Shown: positions 5,846 through 11,605 of the stretch, in pieces | Layout of the letters: each line of letters opens with the position of its first letter | Position numbering within the stretch: position 1 is the first letter of the stretch | NCBI GenBank assembly: GCA_030037185.1 | Contig: JASHRR010001396.1 | Span: forward strand, 1-11,605 | Source of the DNA: Xanthobacteraceae bacterium | Lineage (GTDB): Bacteria > Pseudomonadota > Alphaproteobacteria > Rhizobiales > Xanthobacteraceae | Direction of reading: 5' to 3' | Length of the DNA: 11,605 nucleotides | Translations under genes and position numbers: made by a program | The notes under the pieces: generated by a model | What the model was told of the DNA's origin: nothing | Seen by the model: only the letters and a program-made list of their open reading frames with translations | Databases searched by the model: none

Positions 5846-8788
5846 TCACGCTGCCCCCAGTATCCGCACGAAACTCCTGCGCACGCGCTGTTGCGTCTCG
5901 GCGAGGTGGGCCTCGAGCGTGGCGAAGTCCGGCACGTCGGCCGCGCGGGTCAGAAGCTCGGTTAGCGCCGTGCCGCCGGTTTTGGGGTCGAACGGCGCCG
6001 CTTCACACAGGCGCAGGATCTGGCCGAGATCCTGATAGAGGCGGGTTGCCGGCCTCAGCACCTCGGCATCCTCGATCGCCAGAATTCCTCCTCGCAGCGC
6101 CTTGTCGAACACGGACGCCGTTGTAGGGTCGAGGATGTCCGGCGCTGCCGCCGCGTGCGCGAGTTGAAGATATTGCGCAATGAACTCAAGATCGATGAGG
6201 CCGCCGGCGGCGTATTTGAGGTCCCAATGCGCGTCGTCGCCCTTCTCGGCCGCGATGGCGCGGCGCATATTGACGACATCGCACGCCAGCGCCCGCACAT
6301 CGCGCTGGATGCGCAAAACATCGCGGATGACGGCCTCGACCCGGCCCGCAAGCGCCGGCGCGCCCGATATCACACGGGCACGCGTCAGCGCCAAGTGCTC
6401 CCAGGTCCAGGCCTCGCGGCGCTGGTAGCTCTCGAAGGAGGCAACCGAGGTCGCGACCGGGCCGGAGCGCCCGGACGGTCGCAGCCGCAGGTCGACGTCG
6501 TAGAGGCGGCCGTAGTTGGTCCGGGTGGTCAGCGCACTGATCAGCCGCTGGGTCAGGCGAGCAAAATAATGGGTTGCGTGGAGCGGCCGCTCCCCATCGG
6601 AGTCCGGATGGGCAGGATCGAAGTCATAGACCACGATCAAATCAAGGTCGGAATTCGCCGTCATCTCGCGGCCGCCGAGCTTGCCCATGGCGAGCACGAC
6701 GGCATCACCCGGGCGCACTTGCCCGTGGCTTGCCCGAACGATCTCGGCGACCTTGGCATGAAGCGTCCGTACGGTTGCTTCCGCGACCGCCGCGAATGCC
6801 TCGCCGGCCTGCTGCGCCGACACCGTGCCGGAAAGAATGCGGGCGCCGATCAGGAACGCCTGCTCCTGGGCGAACCTGCGCACGCGATCGAGGAAATCCT
6901 CGTAGGAGTCCGCCTCAGCAAGCGAAGCTGCGAGAGAAGCCGCGAGCCGTTCCGGCCTCGGCACCGCGCCGAAAAAGGCGGGGTCAATCAGGGGATCGAG
7001 CACATCCGGATGCAGTGCCAACGTGTCCGCGAGCCGCGGCGCTGTGCCCAGCACCCGCGCCACCAGTGCCACCAGATCGGGATTTTGTCGCAGCAACGAG
7101 AACAGGCGCGCGCCGCCGTGGAGATTGCCAAGGAAGCGGTCGAAGGCGGCGATCGCAGCGTCGGGCTTGTCCGCCCGCGCGATGTGGTCGATGAGGAGCG
7201 GCACCAGCTCCGCCAATTGTGCCTGCGCGGTGTCGCCTTTGACACCGCGCGGTTCCCCGGCAAGCCAGCGCCGTATGGTCCGCGACACACCGAGCGGATT
7301 GCCGAAACCCATCTCGCTGAGTTTCGCCAGAGTTTCCTTGGCGTCTGCCTGGCGCGGGAACGGAAGGCGCCGGCGTCCGGCCGCGCCGGGCGGGGCGTGC
7401 TCGAACAGGCTTGCATAGTGGTTCTCCACTGCCTGCAAATGCCTGAGCAGCACCGCTGCCAGCGCATCGCGGTCCTCATAGCCGAGAAATCTGGCGAAGC
7501 CGTCAAGCTCGTCACGCCGCGACGGCAGGGTATGCGTCTGTTCGTCAGCAACCATCTGCAGACGATGTTCGACAGTGCGCAGGAACCGGTAGGCATCTTG
7601 CAGGTCGCTGCACGTCGCCTCGTCGATCCAGCCGCCGTCGGCGAGCGCGCGCAGCGCAACCAGCGTTTCCGGGCTTCGCAACTGGGGATTCCGGCCACCG
7701 GCGATGAGCTGCTGGGTCTGGACGAAAAATTCAATTTCGCGGATACCCCCCCGACCAAGCTTGATATTGTGGCCTTCGACCGCGACCACGCTGTGACCGC
7801 GATAGGCGTGGATTTGGCGTTTCATCTCGTGAATGTCGGAGAGCGCGACAAAATCGAGGTATTTGCGCCAGATAAAAGGAGAGAGATTGGCGATGAACGC
7901 CGCCCCTGCGGCGCGGTCGCCGGCACAAATTCGTGCCTTGATTAATGCGGCGCGTTCCCAGTTGCGCCCGCGGCTTTCGTAATATTCGAGCGCGGCCGGC
8001 ACTGAAATCGCAATCTGGGTCGACCCCGGATCCGGCCGCAGGCGCACGTCGACCCGGAACACGTAACCGTGCTCCGTGCGGTGCTGCAGCAGCCGGATCA
8101 ACTGGCGGCTCAGGCGCACGAACAACGGCGCGGTCTCGGCGGTCGATGCGGCTGTTTCGGGATCAAAGAAGATGATGAGGTCGATGTCGCTCGAATAGTT
8201 GAGCTCGAAGGCGCCCATCTTGCCCATGGCGAGCACGAACAATCCGCAACCGCTCTCCGGATTGGCCGGATCCGGCAAGGCGAGCTTCCCGGCGCGCGCC
8301 GCGTGGCGCAGCACATGACGCAGCGCGGTCGCGACCGCGGTATCGGCCACCTCCGTCATTGCCGCCATCACCCGCATCACGTCCCACACACCGCCGATGT
8401 CTGCCAAGGCGATCAGGAGGGCGGCTTCGGCCTTCATGATGCGCAAGAGCCGCATCGCTTCCGCATCCGTTGCCGCTGGCGGCAGGTTTGCGGCGGCGCC
8501 ACGGATCTGCGCCAACCGTTCGTCGGGACCGGTCTCCAGCAGCCGCACGAGCCGCGCCGGATCGGCACGCGCAAGACCCCACAGATAGGTCGAAGATGAC
8601 GCAATCGCGTCGATCAGGGCACGAGCCGCCGGGTGTGCTGCCATCATCCGACAAAGCGCGCGCACAGGCCCGCAACCGGCGCGCTCGTTGAGCCATTCAT
8701 CCACCCGGGCGCGCCCGGCATCAATGGCAAGAGCCTCAAGCGCGGTAACGCGCGATACCAAGCTGCGGCGATCGGCCGAAACCGTCAC
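5846..8788 (-). CDS. glnE: Bifunctional glutamine synthetase adenylyltransferase / adenylyl-removing enzyme
   Basis: The protein of 980 residues is full length for the family. It has two related nucleotidyltransferase domains. The N-terminal adenylyl-removing domain has AMGKMGAFELNYSSDIDLI (Asp201, Asp203) and RVDVRLRPDPG (Asp247), then GRGGIREIEFF. The C-terminal adenylylating domain has AMGKLGGREMTANSDLDLIV (Asp714, Asp716) and DVDLRLRPSG (Asp764, Asp766), followed by KYAAGGLIDLEF. GlnE adds AMP to, or removes it from, a Tyr of glutamine synthetase in the cytosol, switching nitrogen assimilation off or on under control of PII and glutamine. The GTG start at 8788 overlaps the stop of the upstream kinase (GTGA, 8785-8788), which implies translational coupling; an AGCAGG shortly before it is a weak ribosome site. 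All metal-binding Asp residues are present in both halves. Confidence 0.96.
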   Translation of the reverse strand: MTVSADRRSLVSRVTALEALAIDAGRARVDEWLNERAGCGPVRALCRMMAAHPAARALIDAIASSSTYLWGLARADPARLVRLLETGPDERLAQIRGAAANLPPAATDAEAMRLLRIMKAEAALLIALADIGGVWDVMRVMAAMTEVADTAVATALRHVLRHAARAGKLALPDPANPESGCGLFVLAMGKMGAFELNYSSDIDLIIFFDPETAASTAETAPLFVRLSRQLIRLLQHRTEHGYVFRVDVRLRPDPGSTQIAISVPAALEYYESRGRNWERAALIKARICAGDRAAGAAFIANLSPFIWRKYLDFVALSDIHEMKRQIHAYRGHSVVAVEGHNIKLGRGGIREIEFFVQTQQLIAGGRNPQLRSPETLVALRALADGGWIDEATCSDLQDAYRFLRTVEHRLQMVADEQTHTLPSRRDELDGFARFLGYEDRDALAAVLLRHLQAVENHYASLFEHAPPGAAGRRRLPFPRQADAKETLAKLSEMGFGNPLGVSRTIRRWLAGEPRGVKGDTAQAQLAELVPLLIDHIARADKPDAAIAAFDRFLGNLHGGARLFSLLRQNPDLVALVARVLGTAPRLADTLALHPDVLDPLIDPAFFGAVPRPERLAASLAASLAEADSYEDFLDRVRRFAQEQAFLIGARILSGTVSAQQAGEAFAAVAEATVRTLHAKVAEIVRASHGQVRPGDAVVLAMGKLGGREMTANSDLDLIVVYDFDPAHPDSDGERPLHATHYFARLTQRLISALTTRTNYGRLYDVDLRLRPSGRSGPVATSVASFESYQRREAWTWEHLALTRARVISGAPALAGRVEAVIRDVLRIQRDVRALACDVVNMRRAIAAEKGDDAHWDLKYAAGGLIDLEFIAQYLQLAHAAAAPDILDPTTASVFDKALRGGILAIEDAEVLRPATRLYQDLGQILRLCEAAPFDPKTGGTALTELLTRAADVPDFATLEAHLAETQQRVRRSFVRILGAA

Positions 8789-10215
8789 GCAGCCTGCTGG
8801 GGCAGAGCGGCGGCGCGTGGCAGCGATATCCGTGCCCGCAGTCCCGGCGCATTGTCCTCAAGCTTGAGTTCGCCGCCGTGAAGCCGCGCCACCGCGGAAA
8901 CCAGGCTCAAGCCGAGCCCGCACCCTGGCAGCGAGCGGCTGCGCTCCAGCCGCACGAAGCGACCGACGACGCGGGAACGGTCATCCTGCGGGATTCCGGG
9001 GCCGTGATCGCTGACCGTGAGTACGATTCGATCCTGTTCGGTAGAGGTCCTGACAACAATTCCGCTGCGTTCGCCGTTGACCGCGCCTGAAGACTCCGAC
9101 GTCGAAGGCGCAGCGTATTTGATGGCGTTGTCGACCAGGTTGGCGAGCGCCTGGCTGACAAGCTCGCGATTTCCTTTCACGGCAGCATGCTGCTTCGCCT
9201 CGACCTCGAGCGTGAGCCCCTTGTCCTCGGCAAGCGGCTCGTAAAGCTCGCCGACGTCGCGCGCGACCTCGGCGACATCGAACTCGGCCATCCCCTCGCG
9301 CACCTCTCCGGACTCCGCCCGCGCGATCATCAGCAGGGCATCGAAGGTGCGGATCAGACCTTCCGATTCCTCGATGGTATCCTCTAGCACGCGGCGAAAT
9401 TCGGCTTCGGATCTGGCAGTGCGCAGCGCTGCCTCGCAGCGGTTGCGCAAGCGTGTTAGTGGTGTCTTGAGATCGTGGGCAATGTTGTCGGTGACCTCTT
9501 TCAGGCCGCGCATGAGCGACTCGATGCGCTCCAGCATGGCGTTGAGATTGTGCGCGAGGCGGTCGAACTCGTCACCGCTTCCCATGACCGACAGCCGGCC
9601 CGACAGGTCTCCGGCCATGATGGTCTGCGCGGTACCGGTCATGGCATCGACACGCTTGAGCACGCGACGGCTCACAAAGATGCCACCGACGATGCCGAGC
9701 ACGATGACAATCGCGACCGACCATCGCCCGGCCAAGGCCACAATGTGAAGCATCCGCCCGCGCTCGTCGAGATCGCGGCCGACCAGAACGCGAATGCCGC
9801 CGGGCAGGCGCACCACCCGCACCAGCGCATTGTGCTCAGCGGATCCCGGCTCTTCCAGGCGTCGATAGGCGGTCTCGATCCAGCCCTCGGATTCCAGCAC
9901 ACCGGGCTCCAGCGACCCGACATTGCCGGCGAGGCCTTCCCCCATCGGCGTGGTCACGAGATAGAGGCTCGACCCGGGACGGTGCGACCGCACATCCACG
10001 GCTCCCACGAGGCGCCGGATGCCGGCTTGATTGTATACCCCCTGGAGCAGTTGCAGCTCGTCGTTGACTGTCGCGACGATCTGCTCGTTGACGAGCCGGC
10101 GGGTATTGAGGGCGAAATAACCGAGCAGGAATACGGCAAACAGCGCAAAGACCACGAGATACAGCAGCGTGAGCCGAAAGGCCGTGGTTCGTAAGAGCTT
10201 GCTGAGCGCCGTCAC
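8785..10215 (-). CDS. Sensor histidine kinase of an OmpR-type two-component system
   Basis: The 476-residue kinase has the classical layout: a membrane helix (about 12-36), a periplasmic sensor loop (about 40-160) with no named domain, a second helix (about 161-182), a HAMP linker (about 183-235), HisKA with NIAHDLKTPLTRLR (phospho-His247), and an ATPase domain with the N-box NLVDNAIKYA (Asn363), DHGPG (403-407) and GCGLGLSLV (431-439). It would phosphorylate the regulator encoded just upstream. The GTG at 10215 is chosen because the first residues lead directly into the first helix and no earlier in-frame start is visible; the ribosome site is weak. The gene sits 155 bp after the regulator and overlaps glnE by 4 nt. 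The signal it senses is unknown; the protease gene upstream suggests envelope state, which is inference. Confidence 0.92.
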   Translation of the reverse strand: MTALSKLLRTTAFRLTLLYLVVFALFAVFLLGYFALNTRRLVNEQIVATVNDELQLLQGVYNQAGIRRLVGAVDVRSHRPGSSLYLVTTPMGEGLAGNVGSLEPGVLESEGWIETAYRRLEEPGSAEHNALVRVVRLPGGIRVLVGRDLDERGRMLHIVALAGRWSVAIVIVLGIVGGIFVSRRVLKRVDAMTGTAQTIMAGDLSGRLSVMGSGDEFDRLAHNLNAMLERIESLMRGLKEVTDNIAHDLKTPLTRLRNRCEAALRTARSEAEFRRVLEDTIEESEGLIRTFDALLMIARAESGEVREGMAEFDVAEVARDVGELYEPLAEDKGLTLEVEAKQHAAVKGNRELVSQALANLVDNAIKYAAPSTSESSGAVNGERSGIVVRTSTEQDRIVLTVSDHGPGIPQDDRSRVVGRFVRLERSRSLPGCGLGLSLVSAVARLHGGELKLEDNAPGLRARISLPRAAALPQQAA

Positions 10216-10370
10216 GTAATGCCCAAGATCGTTGATATCATTGTGTTCATTATTAGCATGTTAAATGAAGGTCTAGAAGGCCACATACAGCAGGTCCGGG
10301 GGGCGAGCGATCGCAGACTGATCTCAATCCGCATTCGTTCTCAGCCATAGCCGCAGTTTGTGGCGCCAAG
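10216..10370 (-). promoter_or_regulatory. Regulator-kinase spacer with A/T-rich imperfect palindrome
   Basis: This 155-bp gap is unusually long for a regulator-kinase pair. Next to the kinase start it turns A/T-rich (about 10220-10275). TTAGCATGTTAA (10253-10264) is a palindrome apart from one base pair. A 12-codon frame starts at 10250 and its stop overlaps the kinase GTG as GTGA (10212-10215), but it has no ribosome site. A secondary promoter or operator for the kinase-glnE part is possible. Confidence 0.3.
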
Positions 10371-11051
10371 TCAAAGTCGCGAGTCGCGAATCATATAGCC
10401 CGCCCCGCGTACCGTATGCAGCAGCTGCTGCGCGAAGCCCTTGTCGATCTTGGAGCGCAACCGGGATATATGCACGTCGATCACATTGGTCTGCGGATCG
10501 AAATGATAATCCCAGACGTTTTCCAGGAGCATGGTGCGGGTTACGACCTGGCCCGCATGTTTCATCAGATATTCCAACAGGCGGAATTCCCGCGGCTGCA
10601 ACAGGATTTCCTCCTTGCCGCGGACCACACGATGGGAGAGCCTGTCGAGTTCCAGGTCGCCGACCCGATACTGGGTTTCCTCGCCACGTCCCACATGGCG
10701 GCGCGCCAGCACTTCGACCCGCGCCAGCAATTCGGAAAACGAATAGGGCTTCGGCAGGTAGTCGTCGCCGCCAGCCCGTAACCCCCTGACGCGATCATCG
10801 ACGGCGCCCAGCGCTGAGAGGATCAAAGCCGGGGTCGTGATATTCTTGGCGCGCAGCCGGCCGATCACCGCCAGTCCGTCAAGCTTCGGCAACATGCGGT
10901 CGACGATGAGAACATCGTAGCCGCCGTCAAGGGCTAGCGAAAGCCCCTCCTCGCCGTCAGCAGCATAATCGGCCACGTGGCCGACCTCGCGAAACGCCTT
11001 GACAAGATAGTCGACCGCGTCGCGATCGTCTTCGATAATGAGCAAACGCAT
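10371..11051 (-). CDS. OmpR/PhoB-family response regulator
   Basis: From the ATG at 11051 the protein is 226 residues, the normal length for the family. The receiver domain starts MRLLIIEDDRD (Asp8, Asp9), with phospho-Asp51 in VDRMLPKLDG, Ser79 and Lys101-Pro102. The winged-helix DNA-binding domain (about 126-224) has LQPREFRLLEYLMKH, the recognition helix region NVIDVHISRLRSKID and the final wing VRGAGYMIRD. It is the partner of the downstream kinase. An ATG at 11108 would add 19 residues before the receiver, but family members begin at MRLL and the longer start lies against the repeats at 11110-11134, so the shorter start is preferred although its ribosome site is poor. Its targets are unknown; the neighbouring HtrA protease gene and its own promoter are candidates. 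Confidence 0.92.
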   Translation of the reverse strand: MRLLIIEDDRDAVDYLVKAFREVGHVADYAADGEEGLSLALDGGYDVLIVDRMLPKLDGLAVIGRLRAKNITTPALILSALGAVDDRVRGLRAGGDDYLPKPYSFSELLARVEVLARRHVGRGEETQYRVGDLELDRLSHRVVRGKEEILLQPREFRLLEYLMKHAGQVVTRTMLLENVWDYHFDPQTNVIDVHISRLRSKIDKGFAQQLLHTVRGAGYMIRDSRL

Positions 11052-11109
11052 GGATCGCACCAAGTAGGCGCCCGATACGCCTGAACTAGCCGCAGTTGCG
11101 TCACTCATA

Positions 11110-11134
11110 GTAGCTTACATCGGCGTAGCCTACA
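11110..11134. promoter_or_regulatory. Direct-repeat candidate operator upstream of the response regulator
   Basis: GTAGCTTACA (11110-11119) and GTAGCCTACA (11125-11134) are direct repeats differing at one base, with a 5-nt spacer (period 15). The second copy is itself a palindrome, GTAG-C-CTAC. OmpR-family regulators typically bind tandem repeats, so this may be an autoregulatory site. A possible -10 element, TACTAT on the minus strand, overlaps its edge (11107-11112). The repeat is seen; its role is inferred. Confidence 0.45.
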
Positions 11135-11165
11135 CCGGTCGAGCTGCCGGGGAGGTAGGGGCTCG

Positions 11166-11195
11166 AAAGGGGCGGCGGGGTGGGCCCGCCGCCCC
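11166..11195 (-). terminator. GC-rich terminator-like hairpin after the HtrA gene
   Basis: GGGGCGGCGGG (11169-11179) pairs perfectly with CCCGCCGCCCC (11185-11195), an 11-bp all-GC stem with a 5-nt loop. On the minus strand it is followed by TTTC (11168-11165), a short T-run that fits termination of the protease transcript before the response regulator. The short tail leaves room for read-through or for an RNA stabilising role. Confidence 0.55.
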
Positions 11196-11290
11196 TCCAC
11201 CAATGACCCCGGCGGGGGCGATGGATGCCGGGCTCGCTGGTTCCTCTATCGGGGTGCGGGGGCGGGCCGAAGCCTGTCCCCGGCGATGCC

Positions 11291-11319
11291 GCCGCTCTTG
11301 GGGAGGGCGGGAGAGCGGC
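11291..11319 (-). other. Second stem-loop just after the HtrA stop
   Basis: GCCGCTCT (11291-11298) pairs with AGAGCGGC (11312-11319), an 8-bp stem with a 13-nt pyrimidine-rich loop on the minus strand. It begins 10 nt after the protease stop codon and has no T-run. It probably belongs to the 3' end structure of that transcript. Confidence 0.4.
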
Positions 11320-11329
11320 CTTAATCGGC

Positions 11330-11605
11330 TTATGCGTTGCCGATTGCGACCGCCACGAAGTGGGTGCCCTGGCCCGACTTAACACGCATCAAGACGCTGT
11401 GCTTGCCGTCGCTCTGAGCCTCAGACACCGCCTTGCGCACATCGGCGGGCGTGGATACGGACTTGCCGTTGATGTCGAGAATGACGTCGCCGGTTTGGAA
11501 CTGATCGCTCGCCGAGCCGTTCGGATCGACCTGAGTGACCGTAACGCCCTCCCCGTTGCGGGTCGGCGCCAGCGACAGGCCGAGTTTCGGCACATCGACG
11601 CTCCG
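11330..11605 (-). CDS. Do/HtrA-family serine protease, C-terminal PDZ domain only
   Basis: The frame is open from the right edge to a TAA at 11330, so only the last 91 or so codons are seen. They encode a PDZ domain: PKLGLSLAP, then GVTVTQVDPNGSASDQFQ, GDVILDINGKSV and a final beta-strand pattern ending VAVAIGNA. This is the second PDZ domain of DegP/DegQ-type periplasmic proteases, which degrade or refold misfolded envelope proteins. The catalytic His-Asp-Ser domain lies outside the window, so activity cannot be judged. Internal GTG or ATG codons near the edge are not true starts. The gene order protease, regulator, kinase, glnE is one I recall from several Hyphomicrobiales. Two hairpins follow the stop. 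Confidence 0.85.
   Translation of the reverse strand, partial: RSVDVPKLGLSLAPTRNGEGVTVTQVDPNGSASDQFQTGDVILDINGKSVSTPADVRKAVSEAQSDGKHSVLMRVKSGQGTHFVAVAIGNA

Noticed and set aside
6155..7945. 596-codon open frame on the plus strand
   Set aside because: It lies entirely opposite glnE, whose domains and catalytic motifs are unambiguous. The product is His/Arg-rich with no motif and is a mirror frame of GC-rich coding DNA.
9475..10194. 239-codon plus-strand frame
   Set aside because: It is antisense to the sensor kinase, which has all expected catalytic boxes; no independent support.
10248..10348. Short peptide frames in the regulator-kinase spacer
   Set aside because: Frames of 12 and about 31 codons have no ribosome site; only the overlap of the shorter one with the kinase start is noted.
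11052..11108. Longer N-terminus of the response regulator from the ATG at 11108
   Set aside because: It adds 19 residues not typical of the family, has no ribosome site and starts at the edge of the candidate operator.

Overview
The window is GC-rich DNA that reads like a chromosome of a Hyphomicrobiales alphaproteobacterium, most likely of the Bradyrhizobium/Rhodopseudomonas/Afipia type. The basis is the presence of CckA (the hybrid kinase of the alphaproteobacterial CtrA cell-cycle pathway), a FliO-type flagellar export gene near it, and the gene order HtrA protease, OmpR-type regulator, sensor kinase, glnE. No database search was possible; family assignments rest on motifs and remembered family features.

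Left part (1-2108). A minus-strand fliO gene runs off the left edge. Upstream of it is a divergent control region with a CtrA-like box (897-912). From about 913 to 1528 no gene is recognisable. A broken Phd-type antitoxin / PIN-toxin pair (1529-1915, minus) follows. In relatives, flagellar export genes (flhB and neighbours) commonly sit next to cckA; none remain here, so this stretch looks like a deletion scar or a rearranged region.

Middle (2109-5343). cckA (861 aa, plus strand) is intact, with two membrane helices, three PAS-like domains, HisKA, HATPase and receiver domains. Its leader holds two GANTC sites and a strong stem-loop. Downstream is about 650 bp of weakly coding DNA, with one doubtful small basic ORF that overlaps the cckA stop, and a terminator-like hairpin facing the convergent genes to the right.

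Right part (5344-11605, all minus strand, so read right to left). The order is the C-terminal end of a Do/HtrA protease, a GC-rich terminator hairpin, a direct-repeat candidate operator, an OmpR-type response regulator, a sensor histidine kinase, glnE (bifunctional glutamine synthetase adenylyltransferase / adenylyl-removing enzyme), a second strong hairpin, and a small secreted protein. The kinase stop and the glnE start overlap as GTGA, so envelope signalling and nitrogen control are at least translationally linked.

Most of the window is conserved core genome. The least ordinary parts are the fliO-cckA interval, the decayed toxin-antitoxin pair, the repeat upstream of the response regulator, and the coupling of the two-component system to glnE. 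I did not find a convincing wholly new system.
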